13,734 nt of DNA from Pseudomonadota bacterium (GTDB taxonomy: Bacteria; Pseudomonadota; Gammaproteobacteria; Burkholderiales; Burkholderiaceae_D): the NCBI GenBank assembly GCA_023420795.1, contig JAEZVM010000384.1, positions 1-13,734 of the forward strand, in the 5' to 3' direction. The position numbers and the translations under genes are program-made. Positions 5,676-12,542 of this stretch are shown in pieces. Positions within the stretch are counted from its first letter, which is position 1, and the number at the start of each line of letters is the position of its first letter. The notes below the pieces were generated by a model. That model saw nothing but the letters and a program-made list of their open reading frames with translations. It searched no databases and was not told where the DNA came from.

Positions 5676-7697
5676 ATGCCCGAAGCTGAAGAGCTGCTGA
5701 CCGATGCCGCGCGCCATGCGACGGTCGCGGCGCGGCAATTGTGGCGGCGCTGGCGCGGCGAGCCGAAGGGACCGCCACGCTGGCTGCTCGCCGACTGCCG
5801 CGCCCGGCTGGAACTGCTGCTCGAAGCGGTGCTCGGCACGCGCGTGCCGGTGCGGGTGGCGCAGCCCGCCGCGCCGATGTCGTGGCTGGCGCGGCTGCTG
5901 CGACGCGGCGCGGCGGCGCCCGCACCGTCACTGGCGCTGCCGGCCAACGATGGCAGCGCGGTCTATCTTCCTCCCGCGCTCGATATCGTGCAGATGGAGA
6001 GCGGCGAGCAGAACCGGCATGACTATCCGGTGCTCGCGCTGCTGCAGGGCGTGCGGCTGATGCGCGGCAGCGTCCGATGTCACGGCGAATGCGGCACACC
6101 GCTTGTGGCCGATCTGTATCTGCTGGCTGAAGCTGCTGCGACCGACCGTGCATTGCGCAACCTGCTGCCCGGCTGGAGCGCGACACTGGACGCGCTGTAC
6201 GCACGTACCGCCACGATGCTACCGCGTGCGCAAAACGCGCTGCAGGACGATGTGCTGGCGCTGTATCGCTCGCTGCTGGAGCGGCGCGATGCATCGGCCA
6301 TCCCGCCGGCACGGGCTGCACATGATGCGCTCGACTGGGCACATGCGCATGCATCCGTGCTGGTTGCGCGGCACCCGCATGAACATTACCGGCGCTGGCT
6401 GGCGGACGCGGTAATCGGCCGTCTGCTGCCGCCGGAGGCAGCGCCGTTCAGGCTGTCGAAGGCCGGCACGCAGGACATGCAGCAGACGTCGGAACCGCGT
6501 CGCGTCGAACTGTCGCGGCGGCCGCGCGTGCGCCAGAGTGAGGAGGGCGAAGATGACGATTCGCCCGGTGCATGGATGATCCAGACTTCCGACCCGCACG
6601 AGCATGTGGAAGACCCGCTCGGCCTGAGTCGGCCGCAGGACCACGATCCGGACAGCGATGTGCAGGGCGTGGCCGATTCTTTGTCCGAGCTGGAATCGGC
6701 CCGCCTGGTATCGACGCCCGGTCGCGCGGCGGAAACCCTGCAGAGCAACGATGCGCCGCCGCGCCTGCAGCAGGAGGCCGAACCCACAGGCGGCGCGGCG
6801 GCATTCATGTATCCCGAATGGGATTGCCGCATCGACGCCTATCGCGAGCAGGCGGTGCATGTGCATGTCGCCCCGGCCGCTGCCGGCGAGACAACATGGG
6901 CGGAGAAGGCGCTGCAGCGGCATGCGGCGACCCTGTGTGACGTGCGCCGTCGCCTCGGCGCGATCAGACCCTACCGCCAAGTCCTCAAGCGCCAGGCCGA
7001 CGGTGACGACATCGACTGCGACGCACTGGTGGACGAACGCGCCGAGCGCCGCGCAGGCGGCTCGCCCGCCGGCTTGCTGTACCAGCTACAAAGGCCCACG
7101 CCGCGGCGCATTGCGATGCTGCTGCTGATCGACGCCAGCGCATCGACCGATGCCTGGGTCGCCGATGCGCAAAGGGTGGTCGATGTCGAAAAGGAAGCCG
7201 CACTGGTTGCCGCCTGCGCGCTCGACATGGCGCGTGTCGATTTCTCGGTGCTCGCGTTTTCCGGCGAAGGGCCGCATGGCGTGCAGATGCGCACGGTGAA
7301 GGATTTCAGCGAATCGTGGAATGCCGAAATCATGCGCCGCCTCGCGGCGCTGGAACCGGACCGTTATACGAGGCTGGGCGGCGCGGTGCGCCATGCATCG
7401 GCGCTGCTGGCGCGCCGCACGGCCGACGCGCGGCTGCTGCTATTGTTCTCCGATGGCAAGCCGAACGACTGCGACCGCTATTCGAGCGCCTACGGCCTGG
7501 AAGACGCGCGCCAGGCGCTGATCGAGGCGCGCGTGCAGCGCATCGACCCGTACTGCTTCACCGTGGACCGGGAAGCCGGTGCTTACCTGCCGCACTTGTT
7601 CGGCATGGGCCACTACACCATCGTGCGTCGCGCGCAGCAATTGCCGCTGGCCTTCGTGGACTGGCTGCGCGGGGTTGCGCAGCGGGCGAGCCGGTAG
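5676..7697 (+). CDS. norD: NorD, VWA-domain NO reductase activation protein
   Basis: NorD is a soluble VWA-domain protein that partners NorQ in maturing NorB. The 673-aa protein has a long helical N-terminal part with Trp/Arg-rich segments (LWRRWRGEP near residue 22). A low-complexity acidic middle follows (about 285-345, rich in E, D, S, P). The C-terminal VWA domain starts near residue 475. The metal-ion-dependent adhesion site is intact: D486-A-S488-A-S490, T565 and D593 (FSDGKPND). The C-terminal half, including DPYCFTVD and LPHLFGMGHY, reads as typical NorD. It starts 7 nt after norQ without a clear ribosome site, again suggesting coupling. No norE or norF follows. Confidence 0.95.
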   Translation: MPEAEELLTDAARHATVAARQLWRRWRGEPKGPPRWLLADCRARLELLLEAVLGTRVPVRVAQPAAPMSWLARLLRRGAAAPAPSLALPANDGSAVYLPPALDIVQMESGEQNRHDYPVLALLQGVRLMRGSVRCHGECGTPLVADLYLLAEAAATDRALRNLLPGWSATLDALYARTATMLPRAQNALQDDVLALYRSLLERRDASAIPPARAAHDALDWAHAHASVLVARHPHEHYRRWLADAVIGRLLPPEAAPFRLSKAGTQDMQQTSEPRRVELSRRPRVRQSEEGEDDDSPGAWMIQTSDPHEHVEDPLGLSRPQDHDPDSDVQGVADSLSELESARLVSTPGRAAETLQSNDAPPRLQQEAEPTGGAAAFMYPEWDCRIDAYREQAVHVHVAPAAAGETTWAEKALQRHAATLCDVRRRLGAIRPYRQVLKRQADGDDIDCDALVDERAERRAGGSPAGLLYQLQRPTPRRIAMLLLIDASASTDAWVADAQRVVDVEKEAALVAACALDMARVDFSVLAFSGEGPHGVQMRTVKDFSESWNAEIMRRLAALEPDRYTRLGGAVRHASALLARRTADARLLLLFSDGKPNDCDRYSSAYGLEDARQALIEARVQRIDPYCFTVDREAGAYLPHLFGMGHYTIVRRAQQLPLAFVDWLRGVAQRASR

Positions 7698-7738
7698 GGT
7701 TTGTAAGGCGGTATTGCCGGAAAGTTGCAATAGCGCTT

Positions 7739-7811
7739 TGTCATCCCGAACGGAGGTGAGGGATCTCATCGTTTCAGGCAGCAAGATTCCTCAACTGCGT
7801 TCGGAATGACA
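7739..7811. repeat. 73-bp imperfect inverted repeat (REP/MITE-like element)
   Basis: Arms of 28 nt at 7739-7766 and 7784-7811 are inverted copies differing at only four positions, separated by a 17-nt loop. The arm begins TGTCATCCCGAACG on one side; the other side, read on the minus strand, begins TGTCATTCCGAACG and continues AGTTGAGGAATCT. From memory this arm is close to a short dispersed repeat (TGTCATtCcGAaCg...GAGGaATCT) seen in many unrelated bacterial genomes. It sits between norD and the hemoglobin gene, where the transcript would fold into a strong hairpin. It may end or attenuate the nor transcript, but no T-tract follows. Confidence 0.75.
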
Positions 7812-7883
7812 GTAGAGGCGGCAGGATGCGAGAAGACGTCCTTGATAAAATCCCTGCCTGTTCCTCTTTCCAGAAAAACTCCC

Positions 7884-8270
7884 ATGACACTCGAAGCCAC
7901 TGTCACGCCGGAATCGATCCGCCTGCTGGTCGATACCTTTTACGGACGCGTTCAGCAGGATGAAGTGCTTGCGCCGGTGTTCGACAAGGCGTTGCATGGC
8001 GACTGGGCGGGGCATCTGCCGCGCATGGTCGAGTTCTGGTCCACGGTCCTGCTCGGCACGCGCAGCTTCCAGAGCAATGTATTCGGCAAGCACATGGCGC
8101 TCGACGGCGTCACGCCGGAGCATTTCGTGCGCTGGCTGTCGATGTTCAAGGACACCGTCACGCAGCTTTTCGACGAAGACACCGCGCGCGAAATCCTGCT
8201 GATCGCGGATCGCATTGCCGGCAGCCTGCAGCTCGGCTATTTCGGCGAGCGACAAGTAGAAATGCCGTAA
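7884..8270 (+). CDS. Group III truncated hemoglobin
   Basis: This 128-aa heme protein resembles the Campylobacter Ctb family. Visible key positions are Tyr20 (B10, in DTFYGRV), His44 (E7, in DWAGHLPRM), the proximal His70 (F8, in FGKHMAL) and Trp84 (G8, in HFVRWL). FW at 51-52 is also typical. Group III truncated globins are linked to nitric oxide and oxygen chemistry, so lying after norD it may dispose of leaked NO; that role is inferred. The frame is open further upstream to 7806, but that start falls inside the inverted repeat and adds 26 unrelated residues, so ATG 7884, which gives the usual family length, is preferred. The ribosome site is poor (a purine run AGAAAAA at 7872-7878). Confidence 0.9.
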   Translation: MTLEATVTPESIRLLVDTFYGRVQQDEVLAPVFDKALHGDWAGHLPRMVEFWSTVLLGTRSFQSNVFGKHMALDGVTPEHFVRWLSMFKDTVTQLFDEDTAREILLIADRIAGSLQLGYFGERQVEMP

Positions 8271-8351
8271 TGCATCTCTGCTCGGGCGGGAATTATTGTT
8301 CGTCTTTCACTGTCTATGCATTCCTTCCAGCGACAACAGTCGAGGTGAATC

Positions 8352-8522
8352 ATGGACAACGGAAAGACTCCAACGAAGAAAATGGCGACCGAGGCGGATG
8401 CCAAGTCGATTGACGGCCAGTCCGGCAGGAGCAACAAGAGCAGCCACGATGCCAAGAGCCATACCAAGGCAGGTAGCAACCAGGGCGCGGGCGGCGGCAA
8501 GAAGCAGCAGCGCCATCATTAA
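8352..8522 (+). CDS. 56-aa basic, disordered small protein
   Basis: ATG 8352 follows a good ribosome site (GAGGTGA, 8343-8349), and the frame closes at TAA 8520-8522 just before a strong hairpin. The peptide is rich in Lys, Ser, Gly, Gln and His (MDNGKTPTKKMATE at the start, GGGKKQQRHH at the end). It has no hydrophobic segment and no cysteine, and is expected to be unfolded and positively charged. I recognise no family. The ribosome site and the terminator placed directly behind it are the evidence that it is a gene; nucleic-acid binding would fit the charge but is speculation. Confidence 0.6.
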   Translation: MDNGKTPTKKMATEADAKSIDGQSGRSNKSSHDAKSHTKAGSNQGAGGGKKQQRHH

Positions 8523-8540
8523 AATCAGCATCATCAATGA

Positions 8541-8566
8541 GAATGGCCGCCGAGTGGCGGCCATTC
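8541..8566. terminator. Hairpin terminator between convergent genes
   Basis: A perfect 11-bp stem, GAATGGCCGCC paired with GGCGGCCATTC, encloses a GAGT loop. It lies 18 nt after the stop of the 56-aa gene and 43 nt beyond the stop of the minus-strand 78-aa gene. The downstream sequence on the plus strand is T-rich but interrupted (TTGCCTTTGCCTGTTTT), so it probably serves both strands as an imperfect terminator. Confidence 0.75.
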
Positions 8567-8609
8567 TTGCCTTTGCCTGTTTTCGGATTGCCGCGGAAGG
8601 GCGAGGGAA

Positions 8610-8846
8610 TCAGATCCCCAGTAGCTTCTTCGCTTCCTGCAGCGACTTCATCGACTGGTCATGCTTGCCTTCCTTGTGAAACTTTTCTCCTTCGGCACGC
8701 AGACTCTTGATCTTCGCCATGTTCTCGGTGCTGATACCCGATGCCGAATTCAGCTTCGCATCGATTGCCTTCATTTCGTTCGGGCAGTTGTTTGCAAAAG
8801 CCAGCGCAGAAGCAGAAAACAGAAGGACAGCCAAAACGCTTTTCAT
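8610..8846 (-). CDS. 78-aa exported helical protein of unknown function
   Basis: This is a small secreted protein. Residues 1-18 form a clear signal peptide (MKSVLAVLLFSASALAFA) with cleavage expected before NNCP. The mature part of about 60 residues has a single Cys21 and two amphipathic helices joined by a short turn (ISTENMAKIKSLRAEG, then KHDQSMKSLQEAKKLLGI). Many Burkholderiales encode similar short proteins beginning CPxxMKxID and ending in a KAKxxLGI-like helix, recalled from memory and with no known function. The ribosome site AAGGAG lies 8 nt before the ATG. Its stop faces the hairpin at 8541-8566. Confidence 0.8.
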   Translation of the reverse strand: MKSVLAVLLFSASALAFANNCPNEMKAIDAKLNSASGISTENMAKIKSLRAEGEKFHKEGKHDQSMKSLQEAKKLLGI

Positions 8847-8996
8847 CGCAATCTCCTTGTCAGACCGGAGCTCTCAAGTTAGCAGCCGAAGCGTTATTTG
8901 CATTGCAGATTTCGGCAGGTAGAGCGTCGCCGCTGCCTTTCGGTGAACAGGGTTTGTGCGAAATCAAGCGCAGGCGCATTGAGGCGGGCCGTTAAT

Positions 8997-9758
8997 TTAG
9001 GCCTTCAACCGGTACCACAGGATGCCGATCCACTCATGCATCGCATAGTGGCTGCGCCGCAAGCCTTCGCCGCTCGGCATGAAGTCAAAAGGTGTCAGCC
9101 GGTTGTGGCTGAAAAACATCGTAGGCGCGGGCACCACTTCCAGGCCGGCTTTCTCGAAGACTGCGCGGGAGCGGGGCATGTGGAGTGCGTCGGTTACCAG
9201 CAGAATGCGGTGTATGCCTTCCTGCTTCAGCATCGTTGCAGAGAATGCGGCGTTCTGCGCGGTATCGTCGGAACCGCCTTCCACCCATTTGACGGGAATC
9301 GCGAAATCCTCCTCCAGGCTGCGCGCCATGGTCGCCGCTTCCGATTCGGCTGCACCGTCCGGCGTTCCGCCGGAAGCCAGCAGAGGCAATCCGGTGTCGC
9401 GATACAGCTTCGCCGCATAGCGCACTCGAGCGAGCGAAATCAGGCTGGGGATGTCATGGTCGCCATACTCTGGCGCATTCCACATGCGGCCGCCGCCGAG
9501 CAGCACGATGGCCTGTGCGCCTGCCTCCCGTGGCGCTGTCAGCGGCGTGCTGAGATTTTCCAGCGGCGTCAGCAGCAGCCGCGCGCCAGCCGGCATGCTG
9601 AGGAATGCCAGCGCAGCAAGCGCAAAACTGCTCAGCGCAAGGCCGAGGCGTCGCTTCCTCCGGCATAGCCACAGTCCGAATGCAGCCAGCAGGATGAGGT
9701 TTAGCGGTGGAAGAAGCAGCGCGCTCAGCGCCTTGGTGAAGAACAGACCGGCGCTCAT
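8997..9758 (-). CDS. YdcF/ElyC-family (DUF218) membrane protein
   Basis: This is a 253-aa member of the DUF218 family, which includes SanA, ElyC and YdcF; ElyC affects peptidoglycan and lipid-carrier metabolism in E. coli. Two N-terminal membrane helices (residues about 9-31 and 37-56) anchor it. The DUF218 domain follows from about residue 82: AIVLLGGGRMW, then the SGG turn in LLASGGTPDGA, then GGSDDTAQNAAF, then LLVTDALHMPRSRAVFEKAGL near 195. The GGG, the D-T-x-x-N motif and the T-D-A-x-H-M-P-R motif are the family's conserved positions. The active region is expected on the periplasmic side. The gene stands alone on the minus strand, 150 nt upstream of the 78-aa gene. Confidence 0.92.
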   Translation of the reverse strand: MSAGLFFTKALSALLLPPLNLILLAAFGLWLCRRKRRLGLALSSFALAALAFLSMPAGARLLLTPLENLSTPLTAPREAGAQAIVLLGGGRMWNAPEYGDHDIPSLISLARVRYAAKLYRDTGLPLLASGGTPDGAAESEAATMARSLEEDFAIPVKWVEGGSDDTAQNAAFSATMLKQEGIHRILLVTDALHMPRSRAVFEKAGLEVVPAPTMFFSHNRLTPFDFMPSGEGLRRSHYAMHEWIGILWYRLKA

Positions 9759-10112
9759 GCTGGTTGGCTCCCGGACGCGGCTTTTGCGGTGCGGGGTGTC
9801 GCTACCGGCGGCAGCTCGACGGTGGCAGCAATATCTGGGGGAACTGGGTAAATAAGCGAAGCAAGTGAATAGCGCATGTAATCAGTCAAAACAGGCGATA
9901 AATGAAAGGGAGATTTTCCCGACGTTCGATTCTGCGCGGCATTGTAACTGTTGAAATGTTTTCAAGCTGCACCTGCTTCTTGGATGGCCTTGTCCCACTT
10001 AAAGCTTCGCCTGGTTGTAAAAGTGCTTCTTGCTTGTTGATAATTAGATCGCTAGATTATTCAGCGTGACGTTCGCTTGAAAAGGAATGTCGAAAGTGTA
10101 TTGGAGGTAGTA
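9759..10112. other. 354-bp stretch without a recognised gene
   Basis: This lies between two divergent genes (YdcF-type on minus, Cache protein on plus). From about 9870 it is noticeably richer in A and T than its neighbours. It contains a perfect 15-nt dyad TTGAAA-TGT-TTTCAA at 9951-9965, a possible operator. TTGATA (10037-10042) and TATTCA (10059-10064), 16 nt apart, could be a weak -35/-10 pair for the Cache gene. I see no RNA gene, riboswitch or convincing small reading frame. Confidence 0.4.
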
Positions 10113-10571
10113 ATGAAAAACATATGCAGATTCATCCTCGGTGCGTGCCTGACCATAGGAGTGATCGCCGCATCCTTTGCCGCAGAAAGGGGAAGCAGAG
10201 AAGATGCCGTCGCCCTGGTGCACAAGGCGATTGCGTTTTACAAGGCAAACGGCAAGGAAAAGACCTTCGCCGAAATCAACAACAAGTCCGGGCAATTCAT
10301 CGATCGTGATCTGTATGTGTACATCGTCGGCATGGACGGCATGATGTTGGCCCACGGCGCAAACGAAAGACTGATCGGCAGGGATATGAGCATCATGAAG
10401 GATGCCGATGGCAAGTTGTTCGCACGGGAGATGTTCGCTCTGATGAAAGCGAACAAGAGCGGCTGGGTCGATTACAAATGGCCCAATCCGATTACCAGGA
10501 AGATCGAATCGAAAACGACTTATATCGAACCGTTCGATGGTTATGGATTTGCGGTGGGTGTTTACAGGTAG
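10113..10571 (+). CDS. Secreted stand-alone Cache-domain protein
   Basis: This is a 152-aa periplasmic protein. Residues 1-24 form a signal peptide (MKNICRF, hydrophobic core, AASFAA). A single small-molecule-binding Cache domain (single-Cache-2 type) follows. Recognisable features are a long first helix (DAVALVHKAIAFYKANGK), the strand DLYVYIVGMDGMMLAHG, then GRDMSIMKDADGKLFAREM, then GWVDYKWPNP and the closing strands KTTYIEPFDGYGFAVGVYR. Such domains usually sit in chemoreceptors or histidine kinases. Here there is no membrane helix after the domain and no signalling module, so it is either a soluble binding protein or a partner of another sensor. The start was chosen for GGAGG 7 nt upstream; an in-frame ATG at 10077 lacks a ribosome site and would bury the signal peptide. 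Confidence 0.88.
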   Translation: MKNICRFILGACLTIGVIAASFAAERGSREDAVALVHKAIAFYKANGKEKTFAEINNKSGQFIDRDLYVYIVGMDGMMLAHGANERLIGRDMSIMKDADGKLFAREMFALMKANKSGWVDYKWPNPITRKIESKTTYIEPFDGYGFAVGVYR

Positions 10572-10625
10572 GCGGTTCTCCTGCAGCTAAAGCTGGGAAC
10601 TCCCGTCTTTTCCCTGGACAGGAAA

Positions 10626-10838
10626 TCATTGCCTCCACTGCCGGTTCATTTTTTCCTGCTCCACTTCGACGCGGATGATGTCGAAGCCGCCATCGTAATA
10701 GCCACGCGACTCCGCCATTTCGCGCGCTTCGTCGGTGCTGAGGAAATGGCCGGCCTGCGACACTTCATCGGTCAGCGATACGTCATCGGCAAATGGATAC
10801 AGATAGCCGTCCTGCGTTTTCACGATATAGGCATGCAT
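10626..10838 (-). CDS. 70-aa cytosolic protein of unknown function
   Basis: This is a short acidic protein with no signal peptide, membrane segment or cysteine. It begins MHAYIVKTQDGYLYPFADDV, has a helix (STDEAREMAES) and then a strand-rich GYYDGGFDIIRVEVEQE, ending in a basic tail. The pattern suggests a small alpha/beta fold. The ribosome site CGGAGA lies 8-9 nt before the ATG. It converges with the Cache gene (54 nt between stops) and diverges from the secreted-protein gene at 11060. I recognise no family. Confidence 0.65.
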   Translation of the reverse strand: MHAYIVKTQDGYLYPFADDVSLTDEVSQAGHFLSTDEAREMAESRGYYDGGFDIIRVEVEQEKMNRQWRQ

Positions 10839-10890
10839 CTTTTGTCTCCGTTCGGCGTTTCATCTGGGCGTGAGGGGAATTGCATTTACC

Positions 10891-10913
10891 ATGCCTGCCC
10901 CGCAAATAGGCAT
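10891..10913. repeat. Inverted repeat ATGCCT-N11-AGGCAT
   Basis: Perfect 6-nt arms at 10891-10896 and 10908-10913 give a T-N11-A pattern, the general form of LysR-type regulator boxes. It lies in the 221-nt gap between the divergent genes at 10838 (-) and 11060 (+). No LysR-type gene is in the window, so this may be chance. Confidence 0.3.
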
Positions 10914-11059
10914 TGGCCATTTGTCGGGAGGTGTACTGTTCCTGCAACGGTCGTTACGTTTCTTTACAGAAACAGAATGGGAGTTGCGTTAAGTTGTCAG
11001 CTCGTCCGGCGCAGGGAGTCCTTTCAGGATTCGCGCGGTTTTCCAGCAGTGACAGGGCT

Positions 11060-11614
11060 ATGCCAGGCAAGCGCTTCCATTCTGTTTTTATTGCAATCTG
11101 CATCACGGGCATGCTTTTCCCGATGCGGGCGCCTGCCGCCGACTTGAGCATTGCTCCGGGTTCCGCTGCTGATGTGATCAAGGAAAAGAACAGCGTGCGC
11201 CAGGCGAGGGCGGAGAAACCGAGACGCGCGGAGAAGCGCCGCAAAGGCAGGATAGTCACCTATAGCCTGTTCAACAAAGATCCGGTCTTTCATCTCGCCG
11301 GTGCCGTCGCCGGCACGACGCAGCAGAAGGCGCGCGACCTTGGCGGCTTCCGCGTTGAACCACGTTATGCGATGCTGCAACCGAGCGGCGCTTCCAACGC
11401 AGCACCGGTATTGAAACTTGCCGAGCCGGAAAGCGCGGGTCTCGAGTTCGGTTGCGAAAGGGTAGCCGGGGCCAATCCCGTCCGGCGCAGTATGACTGCC
11501 TGCTATCGCTTCCAGCCCGATCGGGGATGGAGGACGCAAACCTACGTATCAAAAGAATTCACCGAGAGTGGCTCCGACTGGGGCGGCGGCTTGTCGGTCA
11601 GTTATGCGCATTGA
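11060..11614 (+). CDS. Secreted protein of unknown function (184 aa)
   Basis: The chosen ATG gives a clear signal peptide (MPGKRFHS, core VFIAICITGMLF, cleavage near RAPAAD). A strongly basic stretch follows (residues 43-64, many Arg/Lys/Glu). The rest is a mixed-strand domain with two cysteines, C132 and C148, that could form a disulfide. The protein ends DWGGGLSVSYAH; a terminal alternating aromatic strand like this is seen in beta-barrel or beta-sandwich exported proteins. The frame is open to 10913 upstream, but those 49 residues lack secretion features and would hide the signal peptide. The ribosome site before 11060 is weak (ACAGGG). The next secreted protein starts 13 nt later, so the two probably form an operon. 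No family recognised. Confidence 0.7.
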   Translation: MPGKRFHSVFIAICITGMLFPMRAPAADLSIAPGSAADVIKEKNSVRQARAEKPRRAEKRRKGRIVTYSLFNKDPVFHLAGAVAGTTQQKARDLGGFRVEPRYAMLQPSGASNAAPVLKLAEPESAGLEFGCERVAGANPVRRSMTACYRFQPDRGWRTQTYVSKEFTESGSDWGGGLSVSYAH

Positions 11615-11627
11615 TGGACATAAATCG

Positions 11628-12032
11628 ATGAAACTGAATCAATCCCTCCCGCTGTTCTTGCTGCTCTTTGCGGCACTGGCGCATGCCGGGTCGCCCGATC
11701 CCGTGCTGTTCGACGAGCGCGTCCGGCTTGCGAAGGCGGCGGAGAGCGATGAACAGTTGAAGACATATCCACATGCGATGTTCAAACGTGCCGGGCGGCA
11801 TTTCGCACGTACGATGCGCAAGTGTATTGCGGTCTCGCCGAAGGCGGAAATGCAGGCATTCATGCTGGTGGCCGACATCAACGCTCGGGGCAGGGCTGAA
11901 GCAATAGAAGTCAAACCGGACAATGGCTTTGCGCGCTGTTTCGCCACCCGATTTGCCGCCGCTTCCTATCTGAAACCGCCCGCATACCCGGGCAGGGAAA
12001 GCTTTCCCGTCACCATGCGTGTTGCTCCATAA
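11628..12032 (+). CDS. Secreted protein of unknown function (134 aa)
   Basis: A signal peptide (MKLNQSLPLFLLLFAALAHA, residues 1-20) precedes a domain with C66 and C104. The second half runs AFMLVADINARGRAEAIEV, then CFATRFAAASYLKPP, then FPVTMRVAP. The order strand, G-turn, strand, helix with a conserved Cys, Pro-rich stretch and final strand recalls the TonB C-terminal fold, though the protein has no TonB anchor; this is a pattern impression only. An in-frame ATG at 11604 would overlap the previous gene and put eight polar residues before the signal peptide, so 11628 is preferred. No strong ribosome site is visible; translation may depend on the gene 13 nt upstream. Confidence 0.7.
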   Translation: MKLNQSLPLFLLLFAALAHAGSPDPVLFDERVRLAKAAESDEQLKTYPHAMFKRAGRHFARTMRKCIAVSPKAEMQAFMLVADINARGRAEAIEVKPDNGFARCFATRFAAASYLKPPAYPGRESFPVTMRVAP

Positions 12033-12157
12033 CTGCGAGGCCAGCAATGACCGGCATATCGATGCAACTCGCTTTCGCACTGCAGGGTCTTATTGTCAGG
12101 GTTGTCGATACACCCCTACAAGGAGTGTCATCCGAACAATAAACCAAGGAGAACGCG

Positions 12158-12412
12158 ATGCGTACATCCATTGCGCTCTGCGCCCTGTCGGTAGCCGTTG
12201 CAGCCTGCGGTACGGCGCAGGAAAGAGCCGCCTATAGAGACGATCCGGTGAACGCCATGGCGCAGGAATACGGGCCGCCCTGCGAGAAGGCTGGCTACGC
12301 TCAAGGCTCTGCCGACTGGCGCACGTGCATCATCCGCTCCAGTACAAGAAACGATCTGGCGCAGCAAGGCTTGTTCTACGACCGCTACATGCAGTGGTAC
12401 TGGGTGCGTTGA
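12158..12412 (+). CDS. Small lipoprotein (84 aa)
   Basis: The N-terminus MRTSIALCALSVAVAAC ends in a good lipobox (VAAC, lipidated Cys17), so the mature protein of 68 residues should be attached to a membrane facing the periplasm. Two further cysteines, C42 (GPPC) and C57 (WRTC), may pair. The end is rich in aromatic residues (FYDRYMQWYWVR). AAGGAG lies 7-8 nt before the ATG, which fixes the start. It is preceded by 125 nt of non-coding sequence, suggesting its own promoter. The family is unknown to me. Confidence 0.8.
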   Translation: MRTSIALCALSVAVAACGTAQERAAYRDDPVNAMAQEYGPPCEKAGYAQGSADWRTCIIRSSTRNDLAQQGLFYDRYMQWYWVR

Positions 12413-12463
12413 GTACCGCCTGCATGACGGTGTGCCGGACTTTTGCATGATGCGCGCTTGACC

Positions 12464-12486
12464 CGGTGCGGCTGTCCGTCGCACCG
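12464..12486. repeat. Inverted repeat CGGTGCG-N9-CGCACCG
   Basis: A 7-bp perfect stem with a 9-nt loop lies 52 nt after the lipoprotein stop and just upstream of the TATAAT box. There is no T-tract after it, so it is a poor terminator; it could be a regulator site for the downstream gene. Confidence 0.3.
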
Positions 12487-12503
12487 ATATCGGCGTGCAT
12501 CGC

Positions 12504-12509
12504 TATAAT
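12504..12509 (+). promoter_or_regulatory. TATAAT -10 box upstream of the M15 peptidase
   Basis: A perfect sigma-70 -10 hexamer lies 33 nt before the preferred start of the peptidase gene. No good -35 hexamer is present at 16-18 nt (the sequence there is about GCACCG). Transcription from it would begin near 12516, downstream of the alternative ATG at 12495, which supports ATG 12543 as the real start. Confidence 0.45.
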
Positions 12510-12542
12510 TTTTCTACGACCAAAACACTACATTCCATTCTC

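Noticed and set aside
5320..6354. Minus-strand open frame across the norQ/norD junction
   Set aside because: It overlaps two well-supported genes and encodes Arg/Ala/Ser-rich sequence without recognisable domains.
7806..7883. Upstream start for the truncated hemoglobin
   Set aside because: It begins inside the inverted repeat and adds 26 residues absent from the globin fold; ATG 7884 gives the normal family length.
9962..10003. Minus-strand peptide end reading KWDKAIQEAGAA followed by a stop
   Set aside because: It resembles the C-terminus of a periplasmic binding protein, but the upstream frame shows no further similarity and hits a stop within about 30 codons. A gene remnant cannot be supported.
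10579..10598. Possible terminator hairpin after the Cache gene (CAGCT-AA-AGCTG core)
   Set aside because: The loop is only two bases and the outer pairs need a bulge; the following T-run is short and distant.
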